A stretch of 64,000 nucleotides of DNA from Distichodus sexfasciatus (lineage: Eukaryota > Chordata > Actinopteri > Characiformes > Distichodontidae), in assembly GCA_032718565.1 (NCBI GenBank), contig JAVGVS010000003.1, forward strand, positions 2,744,178-2,808,177. Reading direction: 5' to 3'. The notes under the pieces are model-generated. The model saw only the letters and a program-made list of their open reading frames with translations, was not told where the DNA came from and did no database searches. Shown piece after piece: positions 10,166 to 20,715 of the stretch. Each line of letters starts with the position of its first letter. Positions within the stretch are counted from its first letter, which is position 1. A program made the translations under genes and the position numbers.

Positions 10166-12860
10166 ATGGTGAGTGGCTTTTTTAAAAAACGTCCTTGATT
10201 TAAAACGATTCTTGCAAATTAGCTGTTGTTCGTGAACATTTGCAATTGAACCTATTTACGATGCATCGTTTTGCGTAATGGTGTTCAGTGGCTTATTTTC
10301 GACAGCACAAAAATAATGTTTTTGTTAGCCTTTTGGAACGTTAGCTTAGCCTGGAAGTAGCCGGAGAAGGAGCTGTAGTCCCTCTCGCGCAGGGACTAAT
10401 ATTAATTAATATAAGTTAACTAAGCACTAATGCCAATTAACGATGCAAAAACGGAGCTGATGGTTAAACCAAATCAACTGATTTGGACAAAAATGAAATG
10501 TTTTTGAGATGTTTAAAACGTCACCCACAGGCGCCATCTGCAGGTCAGACCTGCGAACTGCAGCGGAAGAATCACAACTCGCTCTTCAGAGTTCTTCAAA
10601 CAGACGTCAATCCGTTTTAAGGCGTTTTCACGCAGTCCACAGTAAAGAAACCTACCGGGAGGGGACACCTTCGGTTCACTTAAGTTTGTCGTGGCCACGA
10701 TATATAAACTCGTGGGAACGTGATATTATGTCTTGGCCACGAGATCATTTTGTCGAGGGAACGACATCCTTATGTCGTGGCCACGAGATGTGAAGTCGTG
10801 GGAACGTCATATCGTTCCCTCAATAAAGCATGTTGAGGCCACGACATAAGGATGTCGTTCCCTCGAAAAATGATTTCGTGGCCACGAGTTAATATGACGT
10901 TCCCACGAGTTAATATGACGTTCCCACGAGTTAATATGACGTTCCCACGAGTTAATATGCCGTTCCCACGAATTAATATGACGTTCCCACGAATTAATAT
11001 CTCGTGGCCACGACATAATATCACGTTCCCACGAGTTTATATATCGTGGCCACGACAAACTTAAGTGAACCGAAGGTGTCCCCTCCCGGTCACCGTAAAA
11101 ACCGAACTCGGTTCTACAGAGGTGTTTTCACATACAGTCCACTGAGTTCGGTGTCTTGAAACAAGTTCGGTGACTAAACGTCCTTATTCTCGTCTATTTC
11201 AAGGGTCCTTTATTCATTCAAGTTCAAATTTATTTATATAGTGCTCTTAACAACAATCTGTCACAAAGCACTTTACATATAACCGGCCTAAACCCCTCAA
11301 CAAGCAGGCCTGAGGCGACAGTGGCAAGGAAAAATCCCATCTAAAAGGAAGAAACCTTGAGAGGAACCAGGCTCGGAAGGGGACCCCGTCCTCCTCTGGG
11401 CGACCGGGCGCACGAACATTTAATACCCAGCAAGCATTAGTTCAAGAAGAATCATTCATCAGCAGCTTTATACATATACAAAATGTGACACCACAACGTT
11501 TACAGTCACAATGAGGCTCTGAAGATGGTGTATTGTACATGTTTTAAAATGTAGAAATAAATACAAGAGAAATTTGGGAAAAGTTTTAAGGTAATAAAAC
11601 GTAAACAGAATAAATAAGATCTGAAGTCTTTAGTGATGGCAGGGGCCATCGGATGATCTTTTCGACTGTGTATGCCAGGTTTTTCAGTCTGTTGTTGATG
11701 GAGAGAAAAGTCTCTAATGGTAAGATTGGACTCTAGATCAGTTTCCACAGTGCTACAAATCATTAATTCCCAGATTTAGTGTTGCCACGTTTTCTGTATA
11801 AAATGTTATTGTTGGTTTTGTAAAGCCATAGTTACCAGTGAAGAAACTCTTAAGAGCAGAAAATTGATCTAGTCGTCTATTTATTTGTTTGCTAAATAGT
11901 TTAGAGATGAATCTGCACAGGAAAGAATGTCTGATCCCTTATTTGTTTTCCAGCTCTTCTACTCGTTCTTCAAGTCCCTGGTGGGAAAGGACGTGGTGGT
12001 GGAATTAAAGAATGACTTGAGGTTGGTCACTTCTCCTACTGAGCTTCATTTTTCGTGACGATGATTACGATCAGATAGTGTAATGTTTGATCATTAAGTT
12101 GAACCCACTGGAGCTTTTAATGATATGATTTGGAACATGCGCAACTTTAGTCAATAATTTCTCTTTTTAACATGAGCATATAGAAGTAAAATTTTATTTC
12201 ATAATATCAATAGTAGTACATAGGGCAATTCCACCCAACAGTGTTTTACACCTATAAGACATAAAGAGAGAGATAAAAATTGCAGTGCATTTGACTAACT
12301 TCTATATCACAAAATTGCAGCATATGTGGCACCTTACACTCTGTAGATCAGGTAGGTCTGAGAAATATTTTTTATGTAAGATTTGTATTGGTTACATAAT
12401 ATATTAATGGATTCTTTTCATTCCAAACTTGAATTTTCTCATGTATTATTTTCCTGAAGTATCTGAACATCAAGCTCACAGATATCAGTGTAACTGACCC
12501 TGAGAAGTATCCACACATGGTGAGTTTCAACCTCAAGCTTTTTTTTTTGCAGAAGTTGAAACAGCAAGTCCTTGTCATACATTAATGCCCCTCTTTTATA
12601 TCATTGTCTGTCTTTTATATATGCACGACCTTGTTTTGAATTCATTTTAGACTTCTGTTGACATTACATCCTCCTTGCTGAGTAAATGTGGTGTTTTGCC
12701 AATTACTGCTTATTCATGCCCTTGCTTTCCTCAGTTGTCAGTAAAAAACTGCTTCATCCGTGGTTCGGTGGTGCGTTACGTTCAGCTTCCAGCCGACGAG
12801 GTGGATACCCAACTCCTACAGGATGCAGCACGGAAGGAGGCCATGCAGCAGAAACAGTGA
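10166..12860 (+). CDS. lsm2: LSM2, U6 snRNA-associated Sm-like protein
   Basis: Five coding exons: 10166-10168 (the ATG alone), 11954-12021, 12321-12351, 12460-12519 and 12735-12860 (stop TGA). Together they give 288 nt and exactly 95 residues, the length of vertebrate LSM2. The product starts MLFYSFFKSLVGKDVVVELK and ends DAARKEAMQQKQ. Sm1 covers about residues 13-45 (GKDVVVELKNDLSICGTLHS...YLNIKL) and Sm2 about 63-75 (CFIRGSVVRYV, with the conserved I-R-G). LSM2 is part of the LSM2-8 ring that binds the U6 snRNA 3' end in the nucleus and of the LSM1-7 ring that drives mRNA decapping in the cytoplasm. All junctions are GT-AG and phases agree. Intron 1 is about 1.8 kb and contains a fold-back repeat; the other introns are short. 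Confidence 0.97.
10654..11090. mobile_element. Fold-back element with nested palindromes in LSM2 intron 1
   Basis: Left arm 10654-10744 and right arm 11000-11090 are perfect inverted copies over about 78 bp, then continue with one mismatch. An inner pair (about 10755-10783 and 10836-10864) forms a second perfect inverted repeat. Between the inner pair and the right arm lies a 21-bp tandem array (GAGTTAATATGACGTTCCCAC, about five copies, 10886-11000). Sub-units are themselves palindromes: TCGTGGCCACGA and CGTTCCC/GGGAACG pairs. It encodes nothing credible: the repeating peptides seen in several frames follow from the 21-bp period. Confidence 0.85.
11205..11415. repeat. Widespread teleost interspersed repeat
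   Basis: It contains TTTATTTATATAGTGCTCTT, GCGACAGTGGCAAGGAAAAA, GGAAGAAACCTTGAGAGGAA and a CCTCCTCTGGG end. I recognise this as a block found in many fish genomes, probably derived from a retroelement. Its class cannot be decided here. Confidence 0.55.
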
Positions 12861-13206
12861 TCTAGCCACTTCTGTTCTTTTGGATGGACTTGAGATGTTT
12901 GGTTTTTATTTCTCTGGGGCTCAACCTTGTATGGTATTTGTGATCTTATGTTTGGAATATGTTTGAGTCTATTTGTTGTGTTGAGATGGAGGTGAAGTCA
13001 AACTCCTCACAGTTATAAATCTTTTGATAAATCAAAAGCATGCAAAGGATGCCTGTTTAATTTGTAGTATTTGCCCTTCACCATAATTCTTATTCCTACC
13101 AGACAGATCTTGTTTAAGTTCTGAAAGCAAAAATGTAGACCAATATTGTGCGTTTTAGAAGAGTTGGCACTATGTTTTTTGTTTGTTTTTTTGTTTTTTA
13201 AATAAA
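12861..13206 (+). other. lsm2: LSM2 3' UTR
   Basis: Noncoding sequence after the stop codon, ending near an AATAAA at 13200-13205 that is the first good polyadenylation signal. Confidence 0.6.
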
Positions 13207-13443
13207 AATATAGAAACATTGAAACTTTTGTATGTGTAATTTGCACAGGTTAATGACATAATTGTGTTTGCATTTAAACAAGCATCTGCAATGCTAAACA
13301 GTTACAGTTTGGTCCTGAATATTTTAGTGATCACCCTGATCCCAATACACCTGATGCAGTTTGTTTTTGCATTCCATGCTTTATGTCAAGGGGTAGGTAA
13401 TACTCATACCAGATAATCTACCGGCTCCCAAGGCATGGTTCGA

Positions 13444-13565
13444 ATTACGGGGGGTACTGGGGGCTCCTGTACCCTCCGATCAAGACCCAGACGAAGAGGC
13501 AAAAAATAGCAGTTTTTTGCTGGGGGGTGGGGGGTTCTCTTATGAAGGCGGTACCCCCCAATTAT
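13444..13565. repeat. Short GC-rich inverted repeat
   Basis: AATTACGGGGGGTAC at the left and GTACCCCCCAATTAT at the right form an inverted pair with about 90 bp between them. This could be a very small non-autonomous element or a hairpin. Confidence 0.4.
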
Positions 13566-13584
13566 GGAGGGGTAATTTGCACTC

Positions 13585-13705
13585 TGTCACAAGGTGCTGC
13601 CCATGTCAGCCGGCCATAGCGCCGGATGGGTCAAAAGCAGAGGTCATATTTGGTTGTGCTGCACTGTGCTGCGCTGTGGTGTGTTCACAATGACAAATAA
13701 GCATT
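13585..13705 (+). repeat. tRNA SINE family A, 3' part
   Basis: GCTGCCCATGTCAGC, GGATGGGTCAAAAGCAGAGG and GTGGTGTGTTCACAATGACA match the body and tail of the family A copies. The head is missing. Confidence 0.65.
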
Positions 13706-13956
13706 CGCTTTAATCTGAAAGCCAAAGCCGTTTGGAGGTTGACCGCAAGGCAGCTGAAACCACTTTAAACGTGGGCCTGCTGATCTGGAATCAGTTAACC
13801 TGCGCGTTTGCCGTTGCAGTACACGAATTTGACCAGCAGACGGGGCCCACGTGCGGTTTAACAACGTTTCAAATAATCGAATATTTTTCCGAATCAACTG
13901 TTTCAAAAGTTTCTGCCATTACTATTAACTATTAACCAGAATTGCAAACGGTAAAA

Positions 13957-14273
13957 ATGTTTTGTTCAAGATTGAACGCCTACACCATCAAAGGTACGTT
14001 ATTTATGAACATTATTTACTGAAGCGCAATGCAATATTTTTGTCCTTAGAGTTCTCACTGCACTGAAGCAAACATGTCCCACCTTAAATGAATCCAGTTT
14101 TATTTTTGTTTGAGTGTGAGATATCGGGGAATACTCGTGACTTTAAGTGATGACTGGCATTGTTATTATTCGACTTTGCACAGGTGCCTCAGAACAGCCG
14201 TTGTTCAGACGGATCTGCAGGACATTGCAGTGTTTATGGCATACTTCGCCATTAATGGTTAATGTATCTTGTT
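13957..14273 (+). CDS. Possible two-exon micro-ORF of unknown function
   Basis: An ATG at 13957 opens 12 codons (MFCSRLNAYTIK) that end at a good donor, AAAG|GTACGT (13993/13994). A pyrimidine-poor but legal acceptor at 14182-14183 would continue in frame as GASEQPLFRRICRTL and stop at a TAA near 14271-14273, giving about 42 residues. The Arg-rich, acid-poor sequence could be a mitochondrial-type peptide or an upstream exon of the next gene, but I recognise no family. Support is only the splice signals and frame. Confidence 0.2.
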
Positions 14274-14830
14274 AATTCAGAAAAATAAACAGATTTTTTC
14301 CATGAAAACATTTATTCAATTTCTGTTATAATTATGTGATCAATTCAGGAAAAAAGAATGTATTTGTTCACAAATGGATGCATTGCGTTTCTGTAAATAT
14401 CAGATTTTACTGCTGACTGGTCACATTTTATTCAGAAAAAAACTGCATTTTGCCCCCATTAAAACTGTATCTCGTTAATTCTACAAAACAGCGAATTTTC
14501 CCCATTTAAAAATGTTATCTTGTTGAATCAGAAAAACAGTGAATTTTTCAAGTAAATATATTACGCTTTCTTTTAAATGTCCTGAACGACGTTCCCTAGA
14601 GTTTAAATCGAGACAACCGGAAGTTACGGATTTGAACGTGGCACATGGATGCTCTGTTCCACACCTGAGTTGCGTTGGGATAAGAGGTGACGCAGATCCA
14701 TCTAGTTGCTATTTTTACCAAACCATTAGTAGGCTTCTCCTTTTTAAAGTAAGTGTTATAATCTGGCAATCACTGTTGTCAGTCCTTATGCGATAAGTGG
14801 TTGGTTTTTTTTTTTTTTTTTAAGATACAC

Positions 14831-15255
14831 ATGGAGGAAGAAATGGACACCGGAACGTCACAGCTTCACTGCGGTGTGTCGGATGATGAAGAGGTGAAGT
14901 GAGAAAATTCACTTTGAGCATTTGCTTGCATTCAGTCTCCAAACTTAATGCAAGCCTCACAGTGGCAAACGCTTACTTTCATTATAACCCCCTTTCCTCT
15001 TTCTAGATGGATGGGCCCTTAAGCAATGGCCTAGTGCTCAACTCTCTCAATTTCTCAACCTGTGAATTGTCCGATGAAGAGGTACAGAGAATGACTGCTT
15101 CCTTTTTGGTGTGGGTTTCATGAGAAGTGCATATTGTTTGACAGTTTTTCTGTGGTACAACCTATGGCATGTCTTCTCAGATTTCAACAAAGAAAGAAAA
15201 CCACCTGAGACTTGGACCTGAAGATCTCAACGATACTCTTTTGTATGATTTTTGA
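14831..15255 (+). CDS. Small acidic protein, 70 aa, three exons, unrecognised
   Basis: Coding exons 14831-14893, 15007-15081 and 15181-15255 (stop TGA), all phase 0 with clean GT-AG junctions, encode 70 residues. Exon 1 begins MEEEMDTGTSQ and ends CGVSDDEE; exon 2 ends CELSDEE; exon 3 ends LRLGPEDLNDTLLYDF. The SDDEE/LSDEE ends of the first two exons look like casein kinase 2-type acidic serine sites, and the C-terminus is a short hydrophobic-acidic patch. There is no signal peptide or membrane segment. An acceptor after a long T-run (14806-14824) precedes the start, so a 5' UTR exon lies upstream; AAA|GTAAGT near 14748 is a candidate donor. AATAAA at 15346-15351 supplies a poly(A) signal. 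The gene structure is convincing, the function is unknown. Confidence 0.7.
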
Positions 15256-15355
15256 GTTTGTGTGTCCGTGTGTGAAAGACATTGCGTGTGTGGGTTTCTC
15301 AGTGCGGTTGCTCATTATAATTATTCCCCGTATTCTTAATGCAACAATAAATGGT

Positions 15356-16015
15356 TATTTTAGAATGCCTAATGAGACTTATTGTTCTTGAACAGAGTTT
15401 GTAATTGTTGTCTGGTTTTGAGATAAGTTGCATGATAAATTGTTTGTTTTCAACTGGTGTACTACTTCGCTTCTAATATAGAGTAGCATTTAGGAATCGT
15501 GTTGGATGAGGCTGTGCTGAAAACAATTTAACTGGAACAATGGTTGATTTTGAGTAAAGTTTGTGGCACTGCTTTTCGGAAGCCTGAATTCGTTAGAGGG
15601 AAGCTTGCTGTCTGATACCCATCTTCCAGTAAACCTAAGGGATGTGATACCTTCATGGTTTGCAATATACAATGCACTACTGTTTTGTTTTGGGGTTTTC
15701 TTTTCTTCAAAACGATTCAGAGAAGCTGTGAGGCAAATTAGGTTGACTTGTGTAATTCTGTTTTTTTTTTACATGCTGTATTACAAAAGTGTCTCATCTC
15801 TGTCTGTCATTAGACTGATTTTACTTATGTAGGTCTGGTCATTTCCCTTCTGCCAAAACATATTTGCTTTCAAGGGACAAATTAATGGGGAAAGCGTCAA
15901 TAATTGATTTGACCTGTTGCAAATTTTTTTACACACTGATGTAATATAAAATCCAACGTTTCTCCAAAACTGGTTTTATCTCTAATGACATTAGTGGCAA
16001 AATACTTCAAGCGCT
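15356..16015. other. Intergenic, nothing recognised
   Basis: AT-rich sequence downstream of the small acidic gene with no reading frame, RNA gene or repeat that I can support. Confidence 0.4.
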
Positions 16016-16200
16016 GGTTTCTTGGTCATGGATTAAGCCTAGCCTTGGACTAAGTTGTAGTACAAATGGATGTTTACCATTCAAACTCAAAACTAGTCTA
16101 GGACTAGTCTTAATCCTTGACTGGCAAATTGGCTCCAGATGTCTATCAGTAGTTTGTAACAGTCCTTGTTTCACTATATGATGTGGTTGGGCCATGTTCA
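16016..16200. repeat. Interspersed repeat with CTAGTC palindromic motifs
   Basis: ATTAAGCCTAGCCTTGGACT and its inverted relative CTAGGACTAGTCTTAATCCT lie about 50 bp apart. A third match (AAGACTAGGCTTAATCCTTG) lies at about 18024-18044. These are the ends of a small teleost inverted-repeat element. Confidence 0.45.
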
Positions 16201-17334
16201 TTTTTATTAATGTAATAATTAATTACTTCCAAGACAAGCTATTGCTCCTGATGCTAATTTCAGGAACATAATGAAGTATTTTTCCATTTTAAAGAAAGTC
16301 CCACTCATTAGGCTTTAACAGTGAGGAATTTGTCATATTGTTGCACCTTTGTTGTTAACTGTACTCAAAATATTTTCTGAAAAGCTAGAATCTGGGAGAT
16401 TAATAGAGATTTAAAATATTTGCCTTGGCATCTGGTTGTGTGTGACTGGTGTACTAATACTTCCCAGTAGCTAGCTGCATTTGCATTTTGGGTGGAGCGT
16501 TTCTTTGTCTAAAACTGTAGTTTAAGCCTTGCAAAGCTTCTGTTTGGACACCACCTTATCAAAATCTGCATGAAAACCCCACAACACACAGAACTATTGA
16601 ACAGAGAGCAGGACAAAAAGTCATAACTGAGTCACTTTTATTTTACCATGTTTTTTGTGTCTGCATATAATTCGGATGCATTTTGTTTTCTGACAAATCC
16701 CACTTTTGTAACTTATAGCCTGATTATACTATTTTCCACTAAACAACAAAGGTGTATCTGGTAATTTTGTTTTTTATTTTATACTCATCTCTAAGTGCAT
16801 TAATTATTGGATTTTTGTCTCTATTAATCTACATTTATGACCCATTTAAAGTGGCCTTAAGTGTAATTTGTCACATTTGATAAGTAAAGTAGGCCGGTTT
16901 CTCACATGATTACTTGCTTTCTGGTAAACGGGACAAAGCCACAGTTTCCACACTTTTCTGAGATGTTCTTTTAGTTTTCAGATGAGTGGAAACTGTGTCA
17001 TCTAGCACATCACAGAAAATGTGCCCCTGACTATGAAGGTGTCACTTTTTAAATTTTTGATTTTTAAAAGCCTGTACCAAAAAAACATTCCTCTGTGCTT
17101 GATGTTGATTCTATATATTTTTTTGGCTGAAGAACACTTGTCTATTCTTGGCTCTGATAGTTAAAGGGAAGTGAAATATTGGAGGTGTAGAGCTTCTATT
17201 GTGGCTTTCTCACTACCCAATGGATGCCCTGCTTTAGTTCCTTACTCGCCTGCGAGCTGTGACTCTCTAACAACTCCACTATTGTGGCAGCACGCTCACG
17301 GCTTTTCCAAACCGTGGAGTTTCAGAGCCGTTTG
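16201..17334. other. Intergenic, nothing recognised
   Basis: Unique-looking AT-rich sequence; only short open frames and no splice-supported coding exon. Confidence 0.35.
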
Positions 17335-17470
17335 AGTTGTGCTTCCTCAAACTCTAGTCCTGGAGGGCTGTGCTGTTTAATCAGTTCCCTGATTACACAC
17401 ACCTGCCTAAACTTGATATGTAGATGAGTCGCATGAACTGTGTCATAATCAGAAGAACGACTAATTGTTG
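17335..17470. repeat. Fragment of a common teleost DNA-element repeat
   Basis: It contains CTAGTCCTGGAGGGC followed by CCTGATTACACACACCTGC, a pairing I recognise from many fish genomes as part of a non-autonomous DNA transposon. No complete ends are visible. Confidence 0.4.
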
Positions 17471-17509
17471 AGGCTTCACATTATTTGAGTTGAAAACCCC
17501 ACAGCAAAC

Positions 17510-17700
17510 TGGTGGTGGCCTAGCGGTATAATGTTCGGTTGTAGCTCAAGAGGTTGTAGGTTCGAATCTAGATCCAAGCTTTACCACCATTAAGCCTCTC
17601 GGTTAAGATACTTAGGGAGTCCATGTCAGGGAGAACTCTAAGCTATGACCGAATTTGTACGTTACCTCCCAATTAAATGGATAACACTTGAGATCATACT
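17510..17700 (+). repeat. tRNA-derived SINE, second family
   Basis: A head with an A-box-like TGGCCTAGCGGTATAAT and a B-box GGTTCGAATCT, 32 bp apart, is followed by a non-tRNA body (AAGCCTCTCGGTTAAGATAC). The A/B layout is that of a polymerase III promoter. The lack of a CCA-side acceptor stem and the attached body argue for a SINE rather than a working tRNA gene. Confidence 0.5.
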
Positions 17701-18508
17701 GCGTGTGTTGATCGGACACTGTCTGTTTAGTCACCACTAGTAATCTGTTACAGCTGAGTGAGTCTTTTAATATGGCAAACAAACTAATCAAATAGTGATG
17801 GGAAAACACCTGCTCTTTTACAGTGCGGACACACAGACGCCACCAACCATCATATAGTTGACCAATCACCTAAGAGAGGGAAAAAAATATATAGCTGCTC
17901 CGACGGGAGTCAGCTTCGATCGTTCACTTCAAAGAGCTTGCTCTAAGAGCCGTTTCGTTCGCGACCGACACATCACTGTAATCAAAGTTTAAGAGGAATT
18001 TTAGTTGGTACTGCAATTTAGGCCAAGACTAGGCTTAATCCTTGTTGAAGTAACCAGCCCTTTATGAGATGATGGATAAGCCACTTAACCACCACAGTAA
18101 AAAAATATTATATAATATCAAGTATTAACCGCCACATTAAAACTGTATAATGCCAAGTAACCATGGTATAGGGGAGATGATTCAAAGAGAGTCTTGGCCC
18201 CGGCTGTAAAAGAAGCAGTCCGTTAATTTTGGATTGAAGCGAATTGGATTGAATCAGACAGTCTCAACATTTTCATGTTTGAATTTGAAATGTGATCATA
18301 GTGCGTAAAGCCAAAAAGAAATGCATCGTGGTTAGAGGAAAAGGATTTGAACACAATGAAATCGCACGTTCCAACGTTGATACAAGTTCAAACTGAATCT
18401 AACATTGCGCCGTTTGGAGGGTAAGTGCGGCACAATCAAATAAAGTTTGTCCAATGTTGATGAGTTTGAAGGTAAAATATTTACTAGGGAAAAACACACC
18501 AAATGTAT

Positions 18509-18998
18509 CTTCTTCTTCCTCTTTCGGCTTTTCCCTTCAGGAGTCGCCACAGCGAATCATCTGTCTCCGTTTAGTCCTATCCTCTGCGTCCTCTACCCTC
18601 ACACCAACTAACTTCATGTCCTCTTTCACCACATCCATAAATCCCCTTTTTGGTCTTCCTCTCAGCCTCCTGTCTGGTGGCTCCAACCTCAGGATCCTTC
18701 TACCTATGTACTCATTGTCTCTCCTCTGGACATGTCCAAACCATCTCAGTCTGGCCTCTCTGACTTTATCTCCAAAACATCTAGCATGAGCTGTCCCTCT
18801 GATGAACTCATTCCTGATCCTATCCATCCTCGTCACTCCCAAAGAGAACCTCAACATCTTGAGCTCTGCAACCTCCAGTTCTGCCTCCTGTCTTTTCCTC
18901 ATTGGCACTGTCTCCAAACCATACAACATGGCTGGTCTCACTACTGTCTTGTACACCTTTCCTTTCATTCTTGCTGAAACCCTTTTCTGTGGTGTTTA
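18509..18998 (-). mobile_element. 5'-truncated LINE, reverse transcriptase C-terminus
   Basis: Reading leftwards, about 143 codons from 18968 to 18537 encode the C-terminal part of a fish LINE polyprotein: YGLETVPMRKRQEAELEVAE, LRWFGHVQRRDNEYIGRRIL, GRPKRGFMDVVKEDM and a closing RRQMIRCGDS. Upstream domains are missing, as expected for a dead-on-arrival insertion. The 3' end is a short GC-rich tail followed by (GAA)n. It most resembles RTE-type fish elements; the clade call is inference. Confidence 0.8.
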
Positions 18999-19509
18999 AA
19001 ATATATATTGGACATTGTGTGACTTTCAGGATGACGTTTATGGCTGGTGGGCTGATTATGGTAAACAATTTATTGATATAGTGTACAGGGTAAATTGTTG
19101 TGTCGTAACCCAGTTCTGCATAACATCAATCCAAGACATTTCGAAGTTGGCGAGCTAGTTAGCTTGGCTAAACACAGAGTCTAGTTGACCAAGTTGCTAG
19201 CCCTAACAAATTTATTAATTTATTAAGCTGGTTGCTTTGAGTATTGCAGATTTGAGAAAGTTGAATAAGACGGGTGTATTCACGGGGTTGTACATTTGTC
19301 GCACTTTTGCGAAATAGAAAGTGTGTGAACTATATAGTCATTGTCCTCCCAATAAATTAGAATGATTACGCAAGCAAGCATTTACTGTTTATGCAATACA
19401 TTCATGCAAAGGAATAAGAAGGGCTTAATCATTCCTATGGAACCACTGTCCGCTAATATTTAGTATATTTTAAACACGAGGCGTTACACCAGATCTGTAC
19501 ATAGAAATT
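18999..19509. other. Intergenic, nothing recognised
   Basis: AT-rich spacer between the LINE fragment and the end of the BCL6 transcript. Confidence 0.35.
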
Positions 19510-19516
19510 CAATACT

Positions 19517-20715
19517 TTTATTTTACATTCATACACCTATATAATACAGTTAGCTTAATGCATTAAAAAAAGTCCAATCCCAAAACGAGTCCTGAAGATG
19601 TACAGCTCAAGCAATAATGAGTTTGCATTATTTTTTGTTGTTTGAAAGTTAGTGAAAAGCATTTAGAAAACACGCATACACACACAAAACGGGAAGGAAA
19701 GAAAAAAAGGACAAGTGTCGCCCTGCTCTTGTGCAGAGCCGGGCCGAATGGAAAGTCGCCATTGAGAAAGGCACCTTGAATACACAGTGTATGTACAGAC
19801 AGAGGAGGAGGGGGACAGAAAAATCTCAGCAATATTACAACCCTTTACTGTAGCTTCTAGTACAATGACAAAAACTGTAAACCTTCACTTGCCAACAGAA
19901 ATAAAAACATCACATGTCTATACAAATACAAAGCAAAATCTTATTGGTCGTACCATAGCAGTACCATGTTTTTTTTTTTAATTTTTTAATGCATATTTTA
20001 ATATTTTATTAAAGATCGGTTCTGCCTGCAGAGCACAATCTTGGGATTATAATTATGCATTATGTCACAATATTTATGCAGTTGCCTACATAACGAACGT
20101 GGTCGACAGTAGCAACCCACCTCATGCACGTTTTACACTTGCGAGAGCAGCCGTCATTCTCATATACAAATAAAAATCAGTTCATATATTAAATGTCATG
20201 GGTCACAGCCAGGATTTCCTTTTGTGAGAGAGGCCATTCTAGCGTGGTGTAACCGGCACACGCATAAAAATCTACAGACGCAAAATTCTTTACACTGCCT
20301 GAAGTGCCGCTGCCTTAAAATATACCAACCTTCAATTTAAAATTCCCCAATACTTTCAGAAAAGTAAGTTATTTGATACAAAATACTGTTCTCAAAAACT
20401 GGATTTAAACGTTTTACATTCCGTCCTCCTTTTTTACCTCAACAAAATAAAGCTTTTTTTTTCAATAACTCAAAGCATAAAAACACTCCCAATATTACTG
20501 TATATTTATGCAAATATAAACAATAAAGTGACAAGAGACCGAAATGTGGTTCTATGCTCACATGACGAGGAAACCCGTAGAATGGCATCAAATGCCTAAA
20601 TTCATTTTTTTCTTCTTCTCATCCGATTGACACAGTGTGGCACTACAGTTTTTCAATGATTGTACGCGTCAGGCTCGGGGATTGGTCGGGGGCGTCCGGC
20701 CGAGTCCGAGTTTGT
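19517..20715 (-). other. bcl6a: BCL6 3' UTR
   Basis: About 1.2 kb after the BCL6 stop codon without a credible reading frame. TTTATT at 19517-19522 (AATAAA on the transcript) is the likely distal polyadenylation signal; another lies near 20004. Confidence 0.55.

Noticed and set aside
10770..11064. Repetitive INSWERH and ILTRGNV type peptides on both strands
   Set aside because: They are products of a 21-bp (multiple of three) DNA repeat within a fold-back element, open in several frames at once.
17513..17588. tRNA gene
   Set aside because: A- and B-box motifs are present, but the acceptor stem is not formed and a SINE body follows, so it is a tRNA-derived SINE.
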